Source: Sphingobacterium puteale (lineage in GTDB: Bacteria; Bacteroidota; Bacteroidia; Sphingobacteriales; Sphingobacteriaceae). From it: a DNA stretch of 64,000 nt. Each line of letters opens with the position of its first letter. The stretch's first letter is position 1. Shown in pieces: positions 53,356 through 61,918 of the stretch. A model generated the notes under the pieces. It was not told where the DNA came from. It saw nothing but the letters and a program-made list of their open reading frames with translations, and did no database searches. The stretch spans positions 124,001 to 188,000 of the forward strand of contig NZ_RBWS01000005.1 in the NCBI RefSeq assembly GCF_003627955.1, given 5' to 3'. A program made the position numbers and the translations under genes.

Positions 53356-53381
53356 CTAAATAATGGGATTGCAAAAAACAA
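53351..53381 (-). promoter_or_regulatory. Candidate promoter of the maltodextrin operon
   Basis: On the minus strand, TTG (53381-53379), a 20-bp spacer and TAGATTTG (53358-53351) match the Bacteroidota -33/-7 pattern. The -7 element overlaps the 40-bp palindrome. The leader to the GH13 ATG would be about 145 nt. Confidence 0.6.
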
Positions 53382-53393
53382 ATATTTTTTTTC

Positions 53394-54404
53394 TTATCTG
53401 AGGCTAGATTTTTGAAAAATAAGCTGGGAATTAAGGTAAACCGAATTAGCAAACTTATCATTAGTTGGATCCTCCATCTTATCCAATAGGTATTTTGTTA
53501 CTAATTCGCCCATTTCATAAGCAGGTTGCTTTACCACACTGAGTGCTGGATCAATCAGATCGGCAATATCCAGACAAGAAAAACAAATGATTTTGAGATC
53601 TTCAGGAATTCGAATTGCGTGCCGCTTGGCGACTCGTATACTTGAAATGGCGAGACGCTCTACCGAGGCAAATATGGCATCAGGTTTCTCCTGTTCGATC
53701 AAGCCTGCAATATCCTTCATATTTTGTTCAGCATCATTGACCGTATCCAATATAAGCTCCGGCCTGATGGGCATCTCGGCTTCCTGCAAAGCTTTTTCGT
53801 ATCCATCTTTACGTACTTTACCAATGGAAACATTTGGGTTAATCGCTAAGTAAGCAATCCGCTTGCATGCATTATTGATCAAATGCTTTGTTGCGAGGTA
53901 AGCGGAATCAAAGTCATTACCCGTGATATATCCGCCTTTCCAATCGTCATAAGCACGGTCAAAAAACATAACGGGTATTCCCCGTTCTGCCAACAGTTGC
54001 AAATGCGAATGGTCTTTCCCTTCACCCGAAGCCGAAATGATAACGCCATCCACGCGCCCATTGGCTAGCGAACGCACGATGGAAGCTTCATTTTGCACTT
54101 GATGGTCGGTCACATAAATCAGGGTGTGGTAGCCCTTGGATCGCGCCACAGCTTCTATGCCTTTGATCGCCTGGGAGAAAAACTTATTACCAAATTCGGG
54201 AATAATAATCGCAATAGTCAGGCTTTTGTTCGCTTTCAGGCTACTCGCATAAACATTCGGCGAAAAACCGATTTCTTCGGCCATGGCCAAAATACGTGCT
54301 TTCGTCGCCGGATTAATATCCACGTTATCCCTGAATGCGCGGGAAACGGTCGATTTTGACAAGCCCAATCGTTTGGCCAGATCTACTATTGTTAATTGAG
54401 ACAT
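53394..54404 (-). CDS. LacI/GalR-family transcription regulator of the maltodextrin operon
   Basis: A 336-aa DNA-binding regulator. The N-terminal HTH is LTIVDLAKRLGLSKSTVSRAF with hinge SPNVYASSLKANKS. The effector domain starts LTIAIIIPEFGNKFFSQAIKGIE, continues VDGVIISASGEG, DGYEKALQEAE and EKPDAIFASVERLAISSI, and ends EMGELVTKYLLDKME. A longer frame starts at a TTG (54458), but the ATG at 54404 gives the normal family N-terminus. It lies just upstream of the operon, with two palindromic sites between. It probably senses maltose or a maltodextrin; repression or activation cannot be told from sequence. Confidence 0.93.
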   Translation of the reverse strand: MSQLTIVDLAKRLGLSKSTVSRAFRDNVDINPATKARILAMAEEIGFSPNVYASSLKANKSLTIAIIIPEFGNKFFSQAIKGIEAVARSKGYHTLIYVTDHQVQNEASIVRSLANGRVDGVIISASGEGKDHSHLQLLAERGIPVMFFDRAYDDWKGGYITGNDFDSAYLATKHLINNACKRIAYLAINPNVSIGKVRKDGYEKALQEAEMPIRPELILDTVNDAEQNMKDIAGLIEQEKPDAIFASVERLAISSIRVAKRHAIRIPEDLKIICFSCLDIADLIDPALSVVKQPAYEMGELVTKYLLDKMEDPTNDKFANSVYLNSQLIFQKSSLR

Positions 54405-54920
54405 ATTGGATTCCCTTTGCTTTTCGTATTTAATAATTGTTGGGTACAAATAAAGCAATTATCTGACCAGAATAGCAAATTTTCTTTTTGTCCTCTTTGT
54501 TTTAAATCAGCGGGCCATGTTTTTTTTTATCTCCCGATAAGAAAAGCGATCTAGTGATCAAATCGTGTAAACGATCATTCCAATATGCTTGCTTTCATCC
54601 GCTTTCCGTTAACAGAAAAACTTGTTTTATATGGCCTTTTGTGTCTACAGCGCTAATGCTGTCTTCGGGTTGTCTTCGTATTGTGTTCGTACCACCTTCG
54701 GATGTGGAGAATCTTGCTACGGCTATTGATCGAAAGTTGACCAAGTAATTCCTGTTCAGGGTCTGGTCAATATCTAGTCAATAGTTGTACCATATCTGTA
54801 TCGCATCCGAATAAGGTACGAATCTTTCCCCACTATTTGATCAAAAAATTGTGAGTGGGTGCTTAACAGGCTTAGCGTATTTTGCTAAGCCTGTTTACAA
54901 TTAATCGCCCATTTTCTTTA
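54405..54920. other. 516-bp intergenic region between two sugar loci
   Basis: It separates the LacI gene from the fucosidase-type locus. It holds the terminator at 54865-54895 and, at about 54644-54748 on the plus strand, a short coding-like stretch reading GCLRIVFVPPSDVENLATA, which resembles the C-terminal end of a PLP-dependent aminotransferase and ends in TAA. No full gene fits. The AT-rich part next to 54404 should hold the LacI gene promoter. Confidence 0.4.
54865..54895 (-). terminator. Hairpin terminator of the GH88-GH29 locus
   Basis: AACAGGCTTAGC pairs perfectly with GCTAAGCCTGTT around a 7-nt loop. It lies 25 nt after the oxidoreductase stop on the minus strand. The trailing T run is weak. 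Confidence 0.75.
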
Positions 54921-56204
54921 CTAGAACTTTCTAAAATCCCATTCGCCGCGATATGGACGACTGCGCATGAGGTTGGCGTATTCGTTGTCAAACTGTTCTT
55001 TCTGTGGGTTCCATTTCAGGTCTTTCTGTAGTTCATACGCTATGTTAATGGCGTTGCAGACAGAGCTTGTGCGATGTCCGACCTCCACGTCACAAATCGG
55101 CTTACTCCTTTTTTTGATCGCGTCGATCCAGTCCTGATAGTGATTATCACTATAATACAGACGGCGATCAGCAGCTGTTAATTTGAGATTTGCCAGGTTT
55201 TCCGGGTTTGAACGGATAAACTCCCGACTCACCTCAATCTTTCCTTTTTCACCAATAAACTGAATCGCATTATGTACTCCCCATTGCACATGATTTACCT
55301 TAACACCATTTGCGTAGCTAAAGGAAAGTCCCGTAGTGCTATTGGGTTGTTTCGGTGGATAAAACCGAACTGGGCCAGATTCATCCATACCCAATGCCCA
55401 TTGGACGATGTCAAACATATGCGCTCCCCAATCCGTGATATAACCACCGCCAAAATCGCGATAGCCGCGCCACCATGCCCATTTATCATCTTCCAATGGC
55501 GGACTTAAGATTGGGTTATATCCCCTATAAGGTGAAGGCCCAACCCACATATCCCAGTCGAGATAATCTGGAGCTGGCATGGATGGAAGATCACATTGCT
55601 TGACCGGCTCGCCAACAGATACGTTGATTTCTTTTATTTTACCGATATAACCGTTGAGAACTAATTCTGCCGCCTGTCTAAAATTGTACGACGAGCGCTG
55701 CATGCTGCCTGTTTGAAATACACGTTTATATTTTCGGGTTGCATCGACCATTGCCCGCCCCTCTGCAATGGTGAGCGCCAAGGGCTTCTCACAATAAATA
55801 TCTTTGCCAGCTTTAGCGGCATCGACCGCAATCTGTGCATGCCAATGATCTGGCGTTGCAATGACGACGGCATCAATATCTTTTCTATTCAACAGTTCCC
55901 GATAATGCTGATACGCCTTGAGATCGGTCTGTGCCTTTGACAGTTCCGTTTGTTTTTTTGTTGTTGCAGCAATAAATGCGGCCAATTTGTTACGATCTAC
56001 ATCACAGGCAGCCAAACTGGCGATTTCCTTACAACGATTGAGGCCATTCATCAAGGTATAGGATTGTTTTCCTACACCAATGAATCCAAGATTGATACGA
56101 TCGCTTGGTGCAAGGAATCCATTTCCGCCCAACACAACGCGAGGGACAATGGTAAAAGCCAAAGAGGATACAATCCCCTTGGCTATAAATTCTCTTCTTT
56201 TCAT
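54921..56204 (-). CDS. Gfo/Idh/MocA-family oxidoreductase with Tat-type leader
   Basis: A 427-aa NAD(P)-dependent sugar or inositol dehydrogenase-like protein. The N-terminus MKRREFIAKG has the twin Arg of Bacteroidota Tat leaders, so export to the periplasm with bound cofactor is likely. The nucleotide-binding domain starts RINLGFIGVGKQS, with ATPDHWHAQIAVDAAKAG and the EKP motif (139-141, IYCEKPLAL). The C-terminal domain has GGGYITDWGAHMFDIVQWAL with conserved Asp and His. Some relatives are GH109-type hydrolases that use NAD, so a glycosidase role is possible. It is the last gene of the locus, 109 nt after the fucosidase gene. Confidence 0.88.
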   Translation of the reverse strand: MKRREFIAKGIVSSLAFTIVPRVVLGGNGFLAPSDRINLGFIGVGKQSYTLMNGLNRCKEIASLAACDVDRNKLAAFIAATTKKQTELSKAQTDLKAYQHYRELLNRKDIDAVVIATPDHWHAQIAVDAAKAGKDIYCEKPLALTIAEGRAMVDATRKYKRVFQTGSMQRSSYNFRQAAELVLNGYIGKIKEINVSVGEPVKQCDLPSMPAPDYLDWDMWVGPSPYRGYNPILSPPLEDDKWAWWRGYRDFGGGYITDWGAHMFDIVQWALGMDESGPVRFYPPKQPNSTTGLSFSYANGVKVNHVQWGVHNAIQFIGEKGKIEVSREFIRSNPENLANLKLTAADRRLYYSDNHYQDWIDAIKKRSKPICDVEVGHRTSSVCNAINIAYELQKDLKWNPQKEQFDNEYANLMRSRPYRGEWDFRKF

Positions 56205-56313
56205 TCTTTGTTTATAATTTATTTTCTGTTCGTCTTTACCGACAACTTTTTAGGCTTTTGACTGCAAAATGGTTTAGCTATAAATGATTTGTTCAGGTTT
56301 TCCTAAAGATAGT

Positions 56314-58155
56314 TTATTCTTGAATCGGAACCAAGGTAATTGACGCAATCTCGGGCAGAGTGTCGCCTTCGATGGAAGTAGCTTGCAAAATCACTTTTGT
56401 ACTGGGCTCGCCAATCACTTGCTGAGATACCTCTATGATTCCCATACTCATTTCCTTAAATTTATTTTCTTGTTCAGTTATAAATTCCCATGGAAGTTGC
56501 TGACCGAGCATCGAGAGCATAATTTTTCCTCGATGTTTATTGTTGGGCAGGTAATTAATGAGCACCTTATACTTACCGGGTTTTTGAATTTTGATATCCC
56601 AAAATACCCTGTCCTCAAGATCTTTCCATTGGCCGATAGCGTTTGGACGATTGGGATCATGGGTATGTGCACCAATTATTTTCAACCCCTCCCCTTCCTG
56701 TAGTTTTGCATTATTTGCGTTCATTACAATACGCCCATCTGCCTGTGTCTGGGTCAGACTTTCCTCTACAATTGGTTTTCCCTCTATTTCAACAACAATA
56801 ACTTTCGGGCCTTTACCTTTATCAAAGGTATCGACAGGAATTACAGGTTTTCCATTCTCCGAAGCTGGTTTTATTTTTGTTTTGGGTGAAGCCAAAGTAT
56901 AAGCAGCTGTCACCCGGTTTTTGATAGGCAGATCTATTTTTCCACTGGCAGGGCGGTCGAAGACATGCAGGTATAATTTACCGTTCTTTTGAGTGCAATA
57001 GCCCCAATCCAAGGCCTGAAAAGGACTGGCCGTTGTTCCGTATATCGCTTCACTATTGATCTTCATCCAATCACCGATCTGTTCCATAATCCGCACCGCA
57101 GGTTCGGGAATTGCTCCATCTCCATCCGGACCGACATTCAACAGAAAATTTCCGCCTTTACTTACCGTTTCTACAAATAATTGCATGATTTTGGGAAAGC
57201 TTTTCCAGTTTTGATCGTGAGCACTGTAACCGTAACTTTCATTCATGGTGTGGCTCACCTCCCAATACATGCCAGGTAGACCTGTCGGTGGAATATATTT
57301 CTCCGGAGTTCCGATATCACCGTTCTTATTTTCAAGTCCATTCCAAAATCGATTATTGATAATAATGTTGGGCTGCCATTTGATCAGGTCGGTCAGAATA
57401 TGTTTTGTGCCCCAGGCTTCACCTTCATGCTGTTTGCTACTGAAATCGGGCCATAACATATCCAAGCGCCCATAATGTTGGGCAAGCTCTTTAATTTGAC
57501 CATACAGATAGGCTTTATAGCGCTCATGATCAGGCTGGTGGTTATTCGTATTCGGGTTTAACTGAAATGCCTCATAAGAATCAGGATGCTGCCAATCCAA
57601 CAGCGAATAATAAGCACCTACCTTCATTCCCTCCCGGCGGAAAGCTTCCATAATTTCGCGGTAAAGATCCCTTCCCTTTGGGGATAAATTTGCCGTACCC
57701 GTTACGTCATTGTTCAGGGCAAAAGGCTGTTGGCTATTGAATAGACTAAAACCTTCGTGGTGTCGGGAGGTCAGCACCATATACTTCATGCCCGTTTTTT
57801 TCGCAAGACGCGCCCAGGAGCGTGGATCAAAAGAACGTAATGCAAATTTTGGTTTCAGCACTTCAGCATACTGCTTACTAGGAATTTTACCCCAAGTCTG
57901 AATCCATTCGGCATAATGTTGTGGATATTGCTTTCCCTCAAAAGAACCTCCTGCTGCACTGTATAAGCCCCAATGGATAAATAGTCCAAAACGGGCTTCC
58001 TTAAACCATTCCATGCGCTTATCTTGAGTCTCTTGCCAACCAGCCGCACCTTCATAAGGTGGCGACTTGGTCTGTGAAATTGCGCCTTCATTCATGCACA
58101 GCAACATTCCCACTGCGGCTGCACACTTCCACTTAAAAAAATTGATTTTCATCAT
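56314..58155 (-). CDS. GH29 alpha-L-fucosidase
   Basis: A 613-aa exported enzyme (signal about 1-28). The catalytic barrel starts MEWFKEARFGLFIHWGLYS, continues YMVLTSRHHEGFSLFNS and VGAYYSLLDWQHPDSY, and has the predicted nucleophile Asp237 in LDMLWPDFS. NFLLNVGPDGDGAIPEPAV follows near the barrel end. The C-terminal ~180 residues are a beta-rich domain with a second strand set (KPGKYKVLINYLPNN). GH29 enzymes remove terminal alpha-L-fucose with retention. It lies 53 nt after the SGNH hydrolase gene. Confidence 0.93.
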   Translation of the reverse strand: MMKINFFKWKCAAAVGMLLCMNEGAISQTKSPPYEGAAGWQETQDKRMEWFKEARFGLFIHWGLYSAAGGSFEGKQYPQHYAEWIQTWGKIPSKQYAEVLKPKFALRSFDPRSWARLAKKTGMKYMVLTSRHHEGFSLFNSQQPFALNNDVTGTANLSPKGRDLYREIMEAFRREGMKVGAYYSLLDWQHPDSYEAFQLNPNTNNHQPDHERYKAYLYGQIKELAQHYGRLDMLWPDFSSKQHEGEAWGTKHILTDLIKWQPNIIINNRFWNGLENKNGDIGTPEKYIPPTGLPGMYWEVSHTMNESYGYSAHDQNWKSFPKIMQLFVETVSKGGNFLLNVGPDGDGAIPEPAVRIMEQIGDWMKINSEAIYGTTASPFQALDWGYCTQKNGKLYLHVFDRPASGKIDLPIKNRVTAAYTLASPKTKIKPASENGKPVIPVDTFDKGKGPKVIVVEIEGKPIVEESLTQTQADGRIVMNANNAKLQEGEGLKIIGAHTHDPNRPNAIGQWKDLEDRVFWDIKIQKPGKYKVLINYLPNNKHRGKIMLSMLGQQLPWEFITEQENKFKEMSMGIIEVSQQVIGEPSTKVILQATSIEGDTLPEIASITLVPIQE

Positions 58156-58208
58156 GATATAGATTTATACATAAAAGTTCACTTATTCGGAGGGCAAGCT
58201 ATCGCCGA

Positions 58209-59174
58209 TCAGAAACCCAAGGCTTTAATTTCATCCTGAATAGCAGCATATGCTTTGCTTGCATCTTCCATTGGAATTCCCTTGGATAGTCCTGGTCGTT
58301 TATGGCCTGTATAGGTCAGCCATGCGTCTTTCATCATCGTCTGCCTTTTCAAAACAAGCGTATATAACTGGCGAAGTTTTGGCTGATTGCGCAAATTGTC
58401 ATCCCATGTGCTTTCAATCGGGAAATCAGGCATCAGCTGCTGTACAATTTCCTTAGCCATTAGCCAATGCCCCAACTCTCCAGGGTGCACCCCATCTGCG
58501 GCCAGCTTAAACTGAGCGTCTTTCTCGATCCTAGCTTCCAAGTAACGACGCATGCGAAAATGGAGGTCTATGATTTCCCAGGACTGCATTTTTGCATAGC
58601 CGATAAGCCATTCGGCATAGCGATCCAATACTTTATTGTAGCCATCGAGCCGAAGCTGCGGATCATCATGTACTGGGGGTGTCATCCATATCATGCGTTT
58701 GACGCCCTGATCAACCAAGCATTTGTGCAAACGAATAATTCCATCTTTATAAGCTTCAAAACGGGCGGAATCAAAAGGAAGATAAATGCCGTCATTCATA
58801 CCATAACAGACGAAAACAACATCAGGCTTGATTTTATCAATCACGTTGTCCAAACGATCAAATAGACAGGGGCGTGGAAATTTTCCATCAGCATGATTCG
58901 GTTCGCTGAGTCCAGAAACGGTCTCACTTGGTAGGCCCGAATTAATAAACTGAGGTTTCCCTTTCGGGCGACTGCTCAGCAGCAGACTTTCGGTCATAGC
59001 GACGTATTGCCCAGCGTAGGTAATGCTATTGCCCAAAAAGAGCACTTTTTGCCCATCGCCCCAGCTAAAAATATCCGTTTTTTTCTGCCCAATAGCTTGC
59101 CCATACCATATACTAAAGCAGAGCAAAAATGGCAAAAAGCGTATTTTTTTTGTTTTTAATAATAAATTCAACAT
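58209..59174 (-). CDS. SGNH/GDSL-type hydrolase, probable carbohydrate esterase
   Basis: A 321-aa exported enzyme (signal about 1-29). Block I is VLFLGNSITYAGQY with Ser50 as nucleophile. Block III is VVFVCYGMNDGIY, with the oxyanion Asn, and block V is LAADGVHPGELGHWLMA with the catalytic Asp and His. Relatives remove acetyl or other acyl groups from glycans. Position between GH88-GH29 and GH29 genes suggests it deacylates the same polysaccharide. Gaps are 29 nt upstream and 53 nt downstream. Confidence 0.88.
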   Translation of the reverse strand: MLNLLLKTKKIRFLPFLLCFSIWYGQAIGQKKTDIFSWGDGQKVLFLGNSITYAGQYVAMTESLLLSSRPKGKPQFINSGLPSETVSGLSEPNHADGKFPRPCLFDRLDNVIDKIKPDVVFVCYGMNDGIYLPFDSARFEAYKDGIIRLHKCLVDQGVKRMIWMTPPVHDDPQLRLDGYNKVLDRYAEWLIGYAKMQSWEIIDLHFRMRRYLEARIEKDAQFKLAADGVHPGELGHWLMAKEIVQQLMPDFPIESTWDDNLRNQPKLRQLYTLVLKRQTMMKDAWLTYTGHKRPGLSKGIPMEDASKAYAAIQDEIKALGF

Positions 59175-59203
59175 CGTTATAATTGATAAAGCTAATAGCT
59201 GGA

Positions 59204-61846
59204 TTAGCCTAGTTTTATTTTTAGCGCATAGCCCAAGCTGCTGTTTTGTATCTTCTTGGGTAATTTCAATTGCAGTCCATGGTTATCCTGTTGGAAATCG
59301 ATTCGACCAAACCCTAAAATTTCCACGGATTTCACTTTAGCCTTATTTTGGTTCAGGGACTGTACCTTGACGATTCCATCTTTGGGTACTACAAGAGCCA
59401 TGGCATAGACAAAATCTTTCTTTTGTGTAAACCAAAAATCTGAGGCAGTAAATGCTGCTTTAAATCCCTCTTTTTCCCGTTGTTCGGTGTCTGTTATCCG
59501 AATTATTGTCGGTCCCTCGTGTGCGATGGTCCAAGGCGATGTCCCATAAACAGCTTCAGCATTGAGCCGCAACCATTTCCCTAAGATAGCAAGATTTTTC
59601 TTTACTGGTGTGGCGACATTTCCTTGTGCGTCGGGACCAATATTGAGCATATAATTACCCCCTTTGCTGACAATTTCCAAGAGCCAATACCGTAATTCAT
59701 CCACATCTTTCCAATCATGATCATAAGATTTATAGCCCCAGGAATGGTTGAATGTCCCGATTGCTTCCCAAGGTTTGGTAAAATGTTCCGAAAGATCGGG
59801 AATCCGATTATCGCCCGGAATGGCATAATCGCCCATCCCATTACCGATCCGTTCGGAGACAATGATATTCGGATTGAGGTCATACACTGTTTTGTAAAAG
59901 CGAAAGCTCTGTTCGGCAGTCATCAATCCGGGCATGTCGAACCAGATATATTTTAATTTTTTGAAACGCTGTAAGATTTCCTTCACCTGCGGAATTGCTT
60001 TTTTATTCAGATAGGAAGCAAAGGAATTGGTACTGGGGTCCCAAAGGTTTGCCCCAAAGGCATCAGTTTTTTTGTTGAGCATATCATGCTGTGCTTTCGT
60101 AACGGCATATTGCGCGTCACTGCCGTCTTTCCAATCAATATTATGGGAGTAATAAACACCAAAATCAAGTTTATGCCGAAGACAAGCATCATAAAGTTCC
60201 TGAATGATATCGCGTTTAAAGGGCGTAGCCTGCTCACTATTGAATGAACTAACCATTGAACCATAGAGGGCAAATCCGTCGTGATGTTTGCTCGTCACAA
60301 CAAGATACTTCATCCCTGCATCCTTAGCCATTTTAACAATTTTATCGGCATCAAAAGATTGCGGGGAGAATTGATCCGCTAATTTGGCATAGGTAGACCG
60401 AGGAATTTTTGCAACCAGTTGAATCCATTCGGCAACGCTCGGGCTACCCAAATCTTCCATTTTTTGCCCATTCCATATCCCTGCCGGAATAGCATACAGC
60501 CCCCAATGGATAAATAGGCCAAATTTCTGCTGCTGAAAATCTTTTAATGCTCTTGTCTTCTGTCTATTCATCTCCTGCCATTGCTTCATCAATTGCGTAA
60601 GCCGGTGGCTTCGCTTGTTCCAACGCATCAATGCTTCTAAATAATAATAGTCTGCATATACCAAGGGTACATCGATCTCCCCTTTATGCGGAATACTGCC
60701 CACACTATGCTTCAAGACAAATAGGCCATTTGCTCCAACCTCACTGGAGTACTTTGGCGAACCCAATGAGCGCAAGATTATCTCGGCCACATCCAAATAT
60801 TCCTGCTGTTGTCCAGTTTCCATATAGTCAACCAGTTCCAGCAATGCCGAAGCAGTGACCGCCGCTGCCGACGCATCCCGTGGAATAGTCTCAAAATCTG
60901 CTTTGCGATAATTCCAGTTTGGGACAAATCCAGCTTGATTTACATCGAAATCCCATTGTGGCACCTTATCTTGAGGCAGGCGCGGATGCTTTATATAAAA
61001 CTCAGCCATTTTTTGTGCAGCCTGTAAAAACTTAGGATCCTTCGTTTCACGGTACATCACAACAAACCCATACAATCCCCAGGCTTGCCCTCTAGCCCAA
61101 GCGGAATTGTCCGAAAAACCTTGCGCGGTCTCTTTGCTCAATACAGCGCCTGTGTTGGGGTCATAGGCAACGACATGATAAGAGCTAAAATCTGGACGAT
61201 ATTGGTTTTTTAGCGTTGTCTCCGCATGCCGAATGGCAGCATTACGGTAAATGGGATCCCCGGACAACTTGGAGGCAAGAAAAAGCAACTCCAGGTTCAT
61301 CATATTGTCAATAATGACCGGAAACTCATAGGTATGTTTACCGTCCCAGGAAGGAAATACGTCCCATGATTTAATAGCACCTACCTTGGGATTGAACCGT
61401 GTCAGCAAGGATTTAGCACTCTGGATTAAAATCGCTTTGAACGTTGTATCTCCAGTAAGCCGATAAGCATTTCCATAACTACAATTCATGACAAAACCAA
61501 TATCGTGGTGATTGGTATTGAATTGATTTTGACGTAATGAATTCGTCCATTTTAATGCTACGTCCCGCCATTTATCGTCACCGGTATAGTCAAAAACATA
61601 CCAGAGACAGCCCGGCCAAAAACCGCCGGTCCAATCTCGGATATCCGTAAAAGTTGTTTTCCCGTTGCGATCTGCCGAACGTGGATACTTACTCATGTCC
61701 TTATGATCTTGATACAGTAATGCATACTGTCGTTCGGCTAAATCGAATCCTTTTTTTACGATATCACTTGTATCTGCATGCAGAAGAAAAGGATAAAAAA
61801 AGGTCAAAAAATAAATAACGTATAGGTTATATTTAAAAACAATCAT
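59204..61846 (-). CDS. GH88-GH29 fusion: unsaturated glucuronyl hydrolase plus alpha-L-fucosidase
   Basis: An 880-aa exported enzyme with two catalytic domains. The leader (about 1-24) is hydrophobic. Residues about 28-410 match GH88: DWTGGFWPGCLWYVFDYTGD, HHDIGFVMNCSYGNAYRLTGD with Asp115, FPVIIDNMMNLELLF with Asp180, and SAWARGQAWGLYGF. Both Asp residues needed for hydration of an unsaturated uronate are present. After a short helical link (411-440), residues about 441-800 match GH29: QQKFGLFIHWGLYAIPAG, YLVVTSKHHDGFALYG, and the predicted nucleophile Asp637 in YIWFDMPG. A beta-rich tail ends IKLG. The ATG at 61846 was chosen over a TTG at 61885 because it places the leader first. Confidence 0.9.
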   Translation of the reverse strand: MIVFKYNLYVIYFLTFFYPFLLHADTSDIVKKGFDLAERQYALLYQDHKDMSKYPRSADRNGKTTFTDIRDWTGGFWPGCLWYVFDYTGDDKWRDVALKWTNSLRQNQFNTNHHDIGFVMNCSYGNAYRLTGDTTFKAILIQSAKSLLTRFNPKVGAIKSWDVFPSWDGKHTYEFPVIIDNMMNLELLFLASKLSGDPIYRNAAIRHAETTLKNQYRPDFSSYHVVAYDPNTGAVLSKETAQGFSDNSAWARGQAWGLYGFVVMYRETKDPKFLQAAQKMAEFYIKHPRLPQDKVPQWDFDVNQAGFVPNWNYRKADFETIPRDASAAAVTASALLELVDYMETGQQQEYLDVAEIILRSLGSPKYSSEVGANGLFVLKHSVGSIPHKGEIDVPLVYADYYYLEALMRWNKRSHRLTQLMKQWQEMNRQKTRALKDFQQQKFGLFIHWGLYAIPAGIWNGQKMEDLGSPSVAEWIQLVAKIPRSTYAKLADQFSPQSFDADKIVKMAKDAGMKYLVVTSKHHDGFALYGSMVSSFNSEQATPFKRDIIQELYDACLRHKLDFGVYYSHNIDWKDGSDAQYAVTKAQHDMLNKKTDAFGANLWDPSTNSFASYLNKKAIPQVKEILQRFKKLKYIWFDMPGLMTAEQSFRFYKTVYDLNPNIIVSERIGNGMGDYAIPGDNRIPDLSEHFTKPWEAIGTFNHSWGYKSYDHDWKDVDELRYWLLEIVSKGGNYMLNIGPDAQGNVATPVKKNLAILGKWLRLNAEAVYGTSPWTIAHEGPTIIRITDTEQREKEGFKAAFTASDFWFTQKKDFVYAMALVVPKDGIVKVQSLNQNKAKVKSVEILGFGRIDFQQDNHGLQLKLPKKIQNSSLGYALKIKLG

Positions 61847-61918
61847 ATTTAGGTTTATTTTACATGAAACCGGGGATAGCTCCAAATAGCCCCACTCCCC
61901 GGTTTTATTTCACAAAAA

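Noticed and set aside
53394..54458. Longer LacI frame from a TTG at 54458
   Set aside because: The extra 18 residues precede a perfect LacI-family N-terminus at the ATG 54404.
54554..54748. 64-codon plus-strand frame between the LacI gene and the oxidoreductase
   Set aside because: Starts at a GTG with no ribosome site and only its last ~25 codons look protein-like; treated as a possible relic, not a gene.
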